A stretch of DNA of 6,135 bases, taken from Conexibacter sp. (GTDB taxonomy: Bacteria; Actinomycetota; Thermoleophilia; Solirubrobacterales; Solirubrobacteraceae). A model generated the notes under the pieces. The model was not told where the DNA came from. It ran no database searches and was given only the letters and a program-made list of their open reading frames with translations. The stretch is taken from assembly GCA_025964295.1 (NCBI GenBank), contig JAOPZD010000399.1:1-6135 (forward strand), given 5' to 3'. A program made the translations under genes and the position numbers. This document shows, piece after piece, positions 1 through 4,811 of this stretch (positions are counted from its first letter, which is position 1; each line of letters starts with the position of its first letter).

Positions 1-540
1 GCCCACGGCACGCGCATCCGGGCCGGCGCCTTCCCGGCGCTGGCCGGCGGCCTGCCCGCGCACCGGACCACCGACGCGCGCCTAGGCCTGCACGAGGTCT
101 TCGGCCCGCCCGGCGCCCGCCTCGCTCGCGAGCTCGCCGCGGGACCCACGGCCACCGAGCACCGCGCCGCCGTCGAGGCGTTCCTGCGCGAGCGCCTCCC
201 CGACGGCGGCCCGGGCCCGCAGGCGCTGCTGGCCTCCGAGATCGTCCAAGCCCTGCTCGCCGAGCCCACCGCGACCACCCGCATCGCCGACGTCGCGCGC
301 CGCTTCGGCCTGACCACGCGCGCGCTGCAGCGCCTGTTCCGCCACCACGTCGGCCTCACGCCCAAGCAGGTCCTCACGCGCTCGCGCCAGCACGAGGCCG
401 TCGAGCGCGTCGTCGCCGGCGCCGAGCCGGCCGCCGCGCTGGCGCTCGAGCTCGGCTACGCCGACCAGGCGCACTTCACCAACGCCTTCCGCGCCGCGAC
501 CGGCGCCTCGCCCGGGCGCTACGCGCGCCGCGTGCCGTAG
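1..540 (+). CDS. AraC-family transcriptional regulator, 3' part (5' end outside window)
   Basis: The reading frame is open from the first base and ends at TAG 538-540, giving the last 179 residues of a regulator. The C-terminal part is a typical AraC/XylS DNA-binding domain. A first helix-turn-helix lies at about residues 94-115 of the fragment (RIADVARRFGLTTRALQRLF). A second lies at about 143-166 and is followed by the family signature GYADQAHFTNAFRAATGASP. The N-terminal part (GAFPAL, then a variable DxFG-like stretch and an AFLRERLPD helix) resembles the effector domain of the actinobacterial AraC proteins carrying DUF6597. That match is from memory. Its ligand and targets cannot be read from the sequence. 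The stop lies inside the 3' end of the convergent tetR gene, so the two coding regions share 22 bp and leave no room for a terminator between them. The true start lies left of the window. Confidence 0.9.
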   Translation, partial: AHGTRIRAGAFPALAGGLPAHRTTDARLGLHEVFGPPGARLARELAAGPTATEHRAAVEAFLRERLPDGGPGPQALLASEIVQALLAEPTATTRIADVARRFGLTTRALQRLFRHHVGLTPKQVLTRSRQHEAVERVVAGAEPAAALALELGYADQAHFTNAFRAATGASPGRYARRVP

Positions 541-1160
541 ACCGTGCCGCGGTAGATGCCGACGATCGCGTCGACCACCTGCTCCTGCGGCAGCGGGTCG
601 TCCTGGACGAGCTGCTGGTAGTAGGTGCGCTCGACCATCCAGGTCAGCGCGAACGCGGTCGCCTCGGCGGTGCCCTCGAGCAGCTCGCCCTCGGCCTCGA
701 TGCGGCGCGCGGTCGCGTCGACGAAGCGCTGTAGCAGGCCGCGCCAGAACGTGGCGATGTCCTCCTCGTAGGTGGACACCTCGACAATCGCGCGGATCAG
801 GATCCCGTGCTCGCGGTAGAGCTCGGCGATCCGGGTCAGCGCCTCGCGGATCTCCCGCTCGGGGTCCTCGCCCGCGCCCGAGAACCAGATGTCGGCCTGC
901 GCGTAGAGCAGCTCGGTGACGTCGCCGGCCAGCCGCATCAGCAGGTCGCGCTTGTCGCGGAAGTAGAAGTAGAACGCGGTCCGCGAGATGCCGGCGGCGG
1001 TGGCGATGCGCTCGACGTTGAGGTCGGCGTAGGACGAGCCCGCGGCCAGCAGCTCCTCGGTGGCGCGCAGGACGTCGGCCTGGACCTGAGCGCGCTTGGC
1101 GGTGGCCGGCCCCTCGCGGTGGGCGACGGGGGAGGTGGTGCGCTGCTCCTCTTCGGCCAT
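519..1160 (-). CDS. TetR/AcrR-family repressor, EthR-like, divergent from the R2lox gene
   Basis: A 213-residue protein, normal length for a TetR regulator. The N-terminal domain has the TetR helix-turn-helix at about residues 46-72 (LNVERIATAAGISRTAFYFYF, then RDKRDLL). The C-terminal ligand/dimer domain shares with Mycobacterium EthR the pattern Tx-ERT-hydrophobic near residue 176 and a closing IYRGTVYG-type helix. EthR binds lipophilic molecules, so a hydrophobic inducer is a reasonable inference. I chose ATG 1160. An in-frame upstream ATG at 1307 would put the start inside the oxidase gene and run through the operator region, and the residues it adds look non-coding. The best Shine-Dalgarno-like tract (GGGAGGGG) is about 15 nt upstream of ATG 1160, farther than usual. 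The gene is divergent from the oxidase gene and shares with it the two palindromes at 1186-1223, so control of both promoters is likely. In M. tuberculosis a TetR gene (Rv0232) also sits next to the R2lox gene (Rv0233). Confidence 0.93.
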   Translation of the reverse strand: MAEEEQRTTSPVAHREGPATAKRAQVQADVLRATEELLAAGSSYADLNVERIATAAGISRTAFYFYFRDKRDLLMRLAGDVTELLYAQADIWFSGAGEDPEREIREALTRIAELYREHGILIRAIVEVSTYEEDIATFWRGLLQRFVDATARRIEAEGELLEGTAEATAFALTWMVERTYYQQLVQDDPLPQEQVVDAIVGIYRGTVYGTRRA

Positions 1161-1185
1161 GTCCGACGCACGATACCCCTCCCGT

Positions 1186-1223
1186 CCTGACACCCTGTCA
1201 GGTCGGACTTGACACCCTGTCAA
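1186..1223. promoter_or_regulatory. Two tandem palindromic operators, probable TetR-family binding sites
   Basis: The 13-bp sequence TGACACCCTGTCA occurs twice, at 1188-1200 and 1210-1222. Each copy is an inverted repeat around a CCC centre. The left one extends to 7-bp arms (CCTGACA/TGTCAGG, 1186-1202) and the right one to 6-bp arms (TTGACA/TGTCAA, 1209-1223). The centres are 22 bp apart, about two helical turns, so two repressor dimers would sit on the same DNA face. The pair lies in the 85-bp gap between the divergent tetR and oxidase starts, where a local TetR regulator would be expected to bind. The binding protein is inferred from position only. Confidence 0.85.
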
Positions 1224-1238
1224 ACCGCCTGGCAGGAT
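1209..1238 (+). promoter_or_regulatory. Candidate promoter of the R2lox gene (-35 inside the operator)
   Basis: A perfect TTGACA at 1209-1214 is followed after 18 bp by CAGGAT at 1233-1238, which keeps only the A and T of an actinobacterial TANNNT -10 box plus the A at position 5. The -35 box is the left arm of the second operator, so a bound repressor would block it. If this -10 is right, transcription would start at or next to ATG 1246 and the mRNA would be leaderless. The same bases (AGGA 1234-1237, 8 nt before the ATG) could instead be a Shine-Dalgarno site, with the promoter placed further upstream. The two readings exclude each other. Confidence 0.45.
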
Positions 1239-1245
1239 CCGCCGC

Positions 1246-2169
1246 ATGGCCAACCTCCTCGAGCTCACGTCGCAGGGCGACGTCGCCACGATCAGCGACG
1301 AGTCCAAGCTGTCCTCGGTCGTCCTGATGACCCCGCAGCAGCTCTACGAGCTGTGGGAGCGCCAGCCGTGGCAGACCCACACCATCGACTTCACCCAGGA
1401 CCGCGCGGACTGGGCGGCGCTCAGCGACGAGGACAAGGACCACATCGTGTGGTTCCTGTCGTCCTTCTTCATCGGCGAGGAGCGCGTCGCGACCCAGTTC
1501 AACGGGCTGGTCGGCGCCTACGAGGGCCAGAGCGAGGAGGCGTTCCTGACGACCCAGCAGGTCGACGAGGCGCGCCACGCCCAGCACTTCAACAACTTCT
1601 ACACGCAGGTCGTCGGCTACGACGGGACCTTCGAGGAGCGCCTGGACCGCGCCCGCGAGGATCTCAACGACTCCTTCAAGGTGCTCTTCGACGAGGTCCT
1701 CGTCGACGCCAACCGCCGCCTGCTCGCCGACCCGGGCGACGTGGAGGCCAAGGTCGACTACGTCACGACCTACCACATGGTCATCGAGGGGACGCTGGCG
1801 CTCACCGGTCAGGACACGCTGACGCGCGTCTTCGAGGAGCGCGGGATCCTGCCCGGCTTCCTGGAGGGCTTTCGCAAGATCTCCCAGGACGAGCACCGCC
1901 ACGTGGCCTACGGCACCTGGTTCCTGCAGCAGAAGGCGCGCCAGGACCCGGCGCTGGCGCGGCGGATCGTCAAGACGCTGCAGGAGCTGATCCCGATCGC
2001 CGCCGGCGTGCTCACGCCGCGCGGCTTCGCGATCGGCGAGGACTACGAGATCCTCGGCGTGCGCAGCGACGAGGTCCACGGCTTCGCCTTCCAGGCGCTG
2101 ACGCGGCGCCTGAAGGTGATCGGCGTCTCGCTGGCGCCGGCGCCCGAGGACGATCCGGTCGCTGCCTAG
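1246..2169 (+). CDS. R2-like ligand-binding oxidase (R2lox), ferritin-like Mn/Fe protein
   Basis: A 307-residue soluble four-helix-bundle protein. R2lox proteins assemble a Mn/Fe cofactor, activate O2, form a Val-Tyr ether crosslink and bind a long-chain fatty acid. Their physiological substrate is not known. All metal ligands are visible: E78 (GEERV), E108 and H111 (DEARH), E181 (YHMVIEG), E216 and H219 (DEHRH). The crosslink pair is V81, three residues after the first ligand, and Y176, five before E181, the spacing known for the M. tuberculosis and Geobacillus proteins. The radical Tyr of class I ribonucleotide reductase R2, four residues after the second-site His, is F115 here, and no nrdA lies nearby. 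The common 'ribonucleotide-diphosphate reductase subunit beta' label is therefore unlikely. ATG 1246 is the first good start, with AGGA 8 nt upstream. The divergent TetR gene and its operators probably control it. The distance from the first to the second ligand (30 residues) is a little shorter than in the characterised members, as I recall them. Confidence 0.93.
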   Translation: MANLLELTSQGDVATISDESKLSSVVLMTPQQLYELWERQPWQTHTIDFTQDRADWAALSDEDKDHIVWFLSSFFIGEERVATQFNGLVGAYEGQSEEAFLTTQQVDEARHAQHFNNFYTQVVGYDGTFEERLDRAREDLNDSFKVLFDEVLVDANRRLLADPGDVEAKVDYVTTYHMVIEGTLALTGQDTLTRVFEERGILPGFLEGFRKISQDEHRHVAYGTWFLQQKARQDPALARRIVKTLQELIPIAAGVLTPRGFAIGEDYEILGVRSDEVHGFAFQALTRRLKVIGVSLAPAPEDDPVAA

Positions 2170-2232
2170 GCACCGCCGACGACAAGGGTCCAACGGGCAG
2201 CCCGCTGACTTCAAGGCCGCGGCGGCGGCGCC

Positions 2233-2244
2233 GACCCATGGGTC
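2233..2244. repeat. 12-bp perfect palindrome abutting the first GH-like start codon
   Basis: GACCCATGGGTC reads the same on both strands and ends at the base before ATG 2245, where a ribosome-binding site would normally lie. It contains a second ATG (2238) in another frame. No Shine-Dalgarno or clear promoter is visible in the 75-bp gap after the oxidase gene. It could be an operator or a chance palindrome in GC-rich DNA. Confidence 0.4.
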
Positions 2245-3138
2245 ATGCGCCGTCGCCTGCTGCTGCCCCTGACCCTGCTCGCGCTCGCGGCGATGCCCGC
2301 CGCCGCCCACGCCTCGGTGGGGATCGGGATCGCCGACAACAAGGCCGACATGTTCGGCGACGCGCGCTTCCAGGCGCTGCACCTGCGCTACGCGCGCCTG
2401 GACCTGCGCTGGGACGTGCTCTCCGACGCGGGGGCCACCGCGCAGCTCGACGCGTGGATGTTCGGCGCCAGGGTCACCGGCGCGCGCCCGCTGATCACCT
2501 TCGACCGCTCGCCGCGGCGCCCGTCCTACAACCCGACGCCGCAGCAGCTGGCCGGCGCGCTGAAGGGCCTGCGCGCCCGCTACCCGTTCGTCAAGGACTT
2601 CTCGTCGTGGAACGAGGCCAACATGAACAAGAAGCCGCAGCTCGTCGCCAAGTGGTGGCTCGCGCTGCGCACGGCGTGCCCGACCTGCACCGTGCTGGCC
2701 ACCGACCTGCTCGACAAGCCCAACATGATCTCGTGGGCGCAGCGCTTCGTCGTGGCCGCCGGCCGCACGCCCAAGGTCTGGGGGCTGCACAACTACGTCG
2801 ACGCCAACCGGATGAGCACGAAGACGACCAAGCTGTTGCTGAAGTCGATCGGCGGGAGCTTCTGGTTCACCGAGACCGGCGGCATCGTGCGCCGCGCCAA
2901 CAACAGCTCGACGGTCTTCCCGACCGGCACCGCGCGCGCCGCGAAGGTCACGCGGTTCATCTTCGACCACCTCGCGACGCTGAGCCCGCGCATCCAGCGG
3001 GTCTACCTCTACCACTGGGACACCGGCCTCGGCGGCGGCCCGACGTGGGACTCCGGCTTCGTCGGCCCCGACGGCCAGGCGCGCCCGGCGCTGACCGTCC
3101 TGCAGGGCGTCATCGCCCGCGCGGCCACCCACCGGTAG
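2245..3138 (+). CDS. Secreted clan GH-A-like glycoside hydrolase, paralogue 1
   Basis: A 297-residue exported protein. An Arg-rich start and hydrophobic segment (residues 1-22), ending in an AHA cleavage-like site, form a Sec signal peptide. The mature part looks like a single TIM barrel of the retaining clan GH-A: GIADNK at the first strand, TFDRS at 85-89, SWNEAN with the likely acid/base E124, WGLHNY with H182 and Y184, WFTETGG with the likely nucleophile E210, and YHW with W258 at the last strand. The two glutamates are 86 residues apart, reasonable for strands 4 and 7. Cys145 and Cys148 (CPTC) are the only obvious Cys pair and may form a disulfide outside the cell. Family membership within GH-A is uncertain; GH5, GH39 or GH128 relatives are possible, and the substrate is unknown. 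ATG 2245 is chosen because it gives the signal peptide. It follows the oxidase gene by 75 bp on the same strand, but a shared role is not evident. Confidence 0.85.
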   Translation: MRRRLLLPLTLLALAAMPAAAHASVGIGIADNKADMFGDARFQALHLRYARLDLRWDVLSDAGATAQLDAWMFGARVTGARPLITFDRSPRRPSYNPTPQQLAGALKGLRARYPFVKDFSSWNEANMNKKPQLVAKWWLALRTACPTCTVLATDLLDKPNMISWAQRFVVAAGRTPKVWGLHNYVDANRMSTKTTKLLLKSIGGSFWFTETGGIVRRANNSSTVFPTGTARAAKVTRFIFDHLATLSPRIQRVYLYHWDTGLGGGPTWDSGFVGPDGQARPALTVLQGVIARAATHR

Positions 3139-3140
3139 TC

Positions 3141-3222
3141 GCCGGCAACATTGGCGCATGTTGGGGGACTGTCCCCCAACGCCGGCAACATTGGCGTGTG
3201 TTGGGGGACTGTCCCCCAACAC
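3141..3222. repeat. Two abutting 40-bp repeat units, each with a GC-rich hairpin
   Basis: Units 3141-3180 and 3181-3220 begin GCCGGCAACATTGGCG and are identical except for two adjacent bases (CA at 3157-3158, TG at 3197-3198). Each ends in a perfect stem GTTGGGGGA/TCCCCCAAC with a CTG loop (3160-3168 with 3172-3180; 3200-3208 with 3212-3220). In the second unit the changed bases and the following AC lengthen the stem to 11 bp (3198-3208 with 3212-3222). The first unit also holds AACAT/ATGTT (3147-3151, 3158-3162), which competes with the large stem. The pair begins two bases after the paralogue 1 stop. It resembles a REP/BIME-type intergenic element and could also stop transcription from either side, although there is no T-run. 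Confidence 0.85.
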
Positions 3223-3243
3223 GCCCGCGTGGCGGCGCAGCGC

Positions 3244-3249
3244 TAGCGT
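3244..3249 (+). promoter_or_regulatory. Possible -10 box for paralogue 2, suggesting a leaderless mRNA
   Basis: TAGCGT fits the actinobacterial TANNNT -10 pattern and ends nine bases before ATG 3259, so transcription would start at or very near the ATG. There is no Shine-Dalgarno tract in the gap, which fits a leaderless message. No convincing -35 is seen at the expected distance. The motif is short, so the call is weak. Confidence 0.3.
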
Positions 3250-3250
3250 T

Positions 3251-3267
3251 CCGGCGCAATGCGCCGG
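3251..3267. repeat. Inverted repeat centred on the paralogue 2 start codon
   Basis: CCGGCGCA (3251-3258) and TGCGCCGG (3260-3267) are perfect 8-bp arms around a single A, which is the A of the start codon. With such a small centre it is more likely to act as a double-stranded site than as an RNA hairpin, but it would strongly affect the start region either way. Confidence 0.5.
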
Positions 3268-4170
3268 CTTCCCCTCGCCCTGATCCTCCTGGCCCTCCTC
3301 GCCGCCGCCGTGCCCGCCACGGCGGCGCAGGCGAAGATCGCCGTAGGCATCGCCGACAACAAGTCCGACATGTTCGCCGACCCGCGCTTCACGGCGCTCA
3401 AGGTCAAGTACGTGCGGGTGATGGTGCCCTACGACGCCATGCACGACGCCGCGCTGCGCACGTGGCTGGACGGCTGGATGGCGGGTGCGAAGGCCGGTGG
3501 GCTCACGCCGCTGGTGACGTTCGACCGCTCGCGCAAGCGCACGTCGCACAACCCGTCGGCGGCGCAGATGGCCAAGTCCCTGAAGGACGTGCGCAAGCGC
3601 TATCCGTTCGTCAAGGAGTTCGCCACGTGGAACGAGGCGAACATCAACAAGCGCCCGGAGACCGTCGCGCGCTGGTGGACGGCGATGCGCAAGGCGTGCC
3701 CGACGTGCACGATCCTCGGCGCCGACCTGCTGGACCGCAACAACGTCGGCAGCTGGGCCCAGCGCTTCGTCAAGGCGGCCAAGCGCACGCCGAAGGTCTG
3801 GGGGCTGCACAACTACACCGACGCCAACCGGCTCAAGACGACCGGGACGCGCAAGCTGCTCAGCGCCGTCAAGGGCGCGGTGTGGTTCACCGAGACCGGC
3901 GGCGTCGTCGCCCGCAACAACGGCTCGGGGACCGCGTTCCCGACCGGCGCGACGCACGCGGCCAAGGCCACCAAGTTCGTCTTCTCGACGCTGGCCAAGC
4001 TGAGCCCGCGCGTGCAGCGCGTCTACATCTACCACTGGAACACCGGCGTCGGCGCGATCGCCAAGGCGCGCGACGTCCGCACCTGGGACTCGGGCCTGAT
4101 CGGCCCCGACGACAAGCCGCGGCCCTCGCTCGCCGTGCTCCAGACGTTGCTCGGCGTGAAGTCGAGCTAG
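3259..4170 (+). CDS. Secreted clan GH-A-like glycoside hydrolase, paralogue 2
   Basis: A 303-residue paralogue of the gene just upstream, aligning along its whole length with more than about half the residues identical by eye. Residues 1-25 are a signal peptide (Arg-Arg start, Leu/Ala core, AQA end), followed by KIAVGIADNK. Catalytic-site candidates are E126 in TWNEAN and E212 in WFTETGG, with H184 and Y186 in WGLHNY, TFDRS at 87-91 and W260 in YHW. The 86-residue spacing between glutamates matches paralogue 1. Cys147 and Cys150 (CPTC) are conserved. The only notable length difference is an insertion near residues 265-273 (AIAKARDVR), just before the conserved TWDSG, in a loop after the last strand. 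It starts at ATG 3259, 120 bp after paralogue 1, beyond the hairpin repeats. It ends 14 bp before a strong hairpin, so it is probably its own transcription unit. It is probably active on an extracellular or envelope glycan, substrate unknown. Confidence 0.85.
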   Translation: MRRLPLALILLALLAAAVPATAAQAKIAVGIADNKSDMFADPRFTALKVKYVRVMVPYDAMHDAALRTWLDGWMAGAKAGGLTPLVTFDRSRKRTSHNPSAAQMAKSLKDVRKRYPFVKEFATWNEANINKRPETVARWWTAMRKACPTCTILGADLLDRNNVGSWAQRFVKAAKRTPKVWGLHNYTDANRLKTTGTRKLLSAVKGAVWFTETGGVVARNNGSGTAFPTGATHAAKATKFVFSTLAKLSPRVQRVYIYHWNTGVGAIAKARDVRTWDSGLIGPDDKPRPSLAVLQTLLGVKSS

Positions 4171-4176
4171 CCGTAC

Positions 4177-4205
4177 TTGCGCGATCCGCGGGACCGCGAT
4201 ACGGT
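4177..4205 (+). promoter_or_regulatory. Candidate promoter for the small-ORF region
   Basis: TTGCGC (4177-4182) and TACGGT (4200-4205) are separated by 17 bp. The second fits TANNNT and the first keeps the TTG of a -35 box. A start near 4212 would give a leader of roughly 57 nt before ATG 4269, containing the inverted repeat at 4227-4243 and a strong Shine-Dalgarno. The -10 overlaps the hairpin at 4185-4213, so only one of the two calls may be functional. Confidence 0.3.
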
Positions 4206-4213
4206 CCCGTGGA
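4185..4213 (+). terminator. Strong hairpin after paralogue 2, probable terminator
   Basis: TCCGCGGGACCG (4185-4196) pairs with CGGTCCCGTGGA (4202-4213) over 12 bp with one G-U wobble and a 5-nt CGATA loop. It lies 14 bp after the TAG of paralogue 2. There is no following T-run, which is common for GC-rich actinobacterial terminators. It could instead be an operator for the promoter that overlaps it. Confidence 0.5.
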
Positions 4214-4226
4214 CTTCTCCTACAGA

Positions 4227-4243
4227 TAGGTCGTCAAGACCTA
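4227..4243. promoter_or_regulatory. Inverted repeat upstream of the first small ORF
   Basis: TAGGTC (4227-4232) and GACCTA (4238-4243) are perfect 6-bp arms around GTCAA. The site lies 25 bp before ATG 4269, just upstream of the Shine-Dalgarno. It could be an operator or a small leader hairpin. No cognate regulator is identifiable here. Confidence 0.4.
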
Positions 4244-4268
4244 CAAGTAGAGAGGAGGGGACCTTCCC

Positions 4269-4391
4269 ATGCGAGTCGACCGACGCGACATCCTCCCCAC
4301 GACGCCCCAGGTGGCCTTCACGGCCACCCCGATGGCTCACGCCGTCAAGGGGTCCCGTGGTCCCGTCTCGTTGCTCCCGCTCGCGCGCTAG
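4269..4391 (+). CDS. Small ORF of 40 codons with a strong Shine-Dalgarno, function unknown
   Basis: The sequence AGAGGAGGGG at 4251-4260 is the strongest ribosome-binding site in the window, and ATG 4269 follows at a usable distance. The product starts MRVDRRDILPTTPQ and ends LLPLAR. It is basic, has no clear membrane segment and no run of one amino acid, so it does not look like a classical attenuator leader peptide. By hand count about 87% of codons end in G or C, against about 70% and 55% GC at positions one and two, which is the pattern of real genes in GC-rich genomes. An alternative same-strand frame from 4177 to 4581 is rich in Ser, Arg and Pro and reads like a shadow. I do not recognise the protein. 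A second small ORF follows 117 bp downstream. Confidence 0.5.
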   Translation: MRVDRRDILPTTPQVAFTATPMAHAVKGSRGPVSLLPLAR

Positions 4392-4403
4392 GTCCTTCTC
4401 ACC

Positions 4404-4434
4404 AGTCCGCGGGCGTCCATCGCCCGTCAGGACT
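4404..4434 (+). terminator. Hairpin between the two small ORFs (terminator or attenuator)
   Basis: The inner stem CGGGCG/CGCCCG (4410-4415, 4421-4426) encloses a TCCAT loop, and the outer stem AGTCC/GGACT (4404-4408, 4430-4434) closes it. It starts 12 bp after the stop of the first small ORF. There is no T-run. It could terminate, attenuate, or protect the upstream message from 3' decay. Confidence 0.4.
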
Positions 4435-4492
4435 CCTGCCTCTCACGAGGCGCCCGAGGTCTCAAGGGCGGTGGCACCTTCCATCACATCCG

Positions 4493-4498
4493 AAGGAG
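4493..4498 (+). promoter_or_regulatory. Shine-Dalgarno of the second small ORF, possibly partly hidden
   Basis: AAGGAG lies 10 nt before ATG 4509 and decides this start. Upstream CCTTC (4477-4481) can pair with GAAGG (4492-4496) across a 10-nt loop, which would cover part of the site. The stem is only 5 bp, so hiding would be weak. Confidence 0.5.
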
Positions 4499-4508
4499 CA
4501 CCACCGTC

Positions 4509-4697
4509 ATGCTGTTCAACCTCCACACCGACTACGTCAAGGCCGCCGCTCCGCGCAGCGACGCGACGGCCCGTCACGTAGCCGAGGTGCGCCAGGCCGA
4601 ACCTCCCCCGAGACCGGTCCGGGCGCACGTCGCCCGCGCCCTGGCCGGGGCGGCCGAGCGCGTCGACCGCGAGTCGGCGCGTCGCGCCCTCGCGTAG
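4509..4697 (+). CDS. Small ORF of 62 codons, function unknown
   Basis: ATG 4509 follows AAGGAG, and the frame ends at TAG 4695-4697. The product opens MLFNLHTDYVKAAAPR, passes through a short helix-like stretch (ATARHVAEVRQA) and a Pro/Arg linker (AEPPPRPVR), and ends in a charged Ala/Arg-rich helix (residues about 40-62). It has no signal peptide or membrane segment. About 89% of codons end in G or C. Short Arg/Ala-rich proteins with a similar opening are frequent in actinobacteria, but I cannot assign this one. An opposite-strand frame (4443-4724, GTG start) also has a Shine-Dalgarno-like GGAGG in front. The codon-position pattern mildly favours this strand. It may share a transcript with the preceding 40-codon ORF, with the 4404-4434 hairpin in between, and is followed by a strong hairpin at 4745-4776. 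Confidence 0.5.
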   Translation: MLFNLHTDYVKAAAPRSDATARHVAEVRQAEPPPRPVRAHVARALAGAAERVDRESARRALA

Positions 4698-4744
4698 GAG
4701 CACCAACACCGCAGCACGCAGCACCTCTCTCCCCTCCGGCCCCT

Positions 4745-4776
4745 GCCCCGGTCGCGCCTCCGCGCGCGGCCGGGGC
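4745..4776 (+). terminator. Strong GC hairpin, probable terminator of the small-ORF unit
   Basis: GCCCCGG (4745-4751) pairs with CCGGGGC (4770-4776), and inside it CGCGC (4753-4757) pairs with GCGCG (4762-4766) around a CTCC loop. It stands 47 bp after the second small ORF and 52 bp before the cupin gene, and no T-run follows. It separates the small-ORF unit from the cupin unit. Confidence 0.6.
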
Positions 4777-4811
4777 GACCCGGCCCGGTGGGATCGTCGC
4801 GCCGCCCGGAT

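Noticed and set aside
82..474. 130-codon minus-strand frame opposite araC
   Set aside because: It is antisense to a clear AraC DNA-binding domain and is low-complexity Arg/Gly/Ala/Leu.
1161..1307. Longer tetR start at 1307
   Set aside because: It would start within the oxidase coding region and translate the double operator. The added 49 residues show no family similarity, and ATG 1160 gives a normal TetR length.
1246..2169. Ribonucleotide reductase beta subunit (nrdB)
   Set aside because: The radical Tyr position is Phe, the Val/Tyr crosslink pair of R2lox is present with the right spacing, and no nrdA is adjacent.
2194..2204. CGGG/CCCG stem after the oxidase gene as a terminator
   Set aside because: It is only 4 bp with a 3-nt loop and no T-run, too weak to call in this GC content.
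3141..3222. Short CRISPR array
   Set aside because: There are only two units, with no spacer between them and a strong internal palindrome; no cas gene is present.
1198..4035. 945-codon open frame on the minus strand and a 1006-codon open frame on the plus strand (1209-4229) spanning three genes
   Set aside because: Both are Arg, Gly, Ala and Pro-rich shadows produced by GC-rich codons of the R2lox and GH-like genes, and have no recognisable domain. The frames they shadow have clear motifs and catalytic residues.
4177..4581. 134-codon plus-strand frame across the first small ORF
   Set aside because: It begins at a TTG without a ribosome-binding site and encodes a Ser/Arg/Pro-rich shadow, and it overlaps both hairpins and the better-supported small ORFs.
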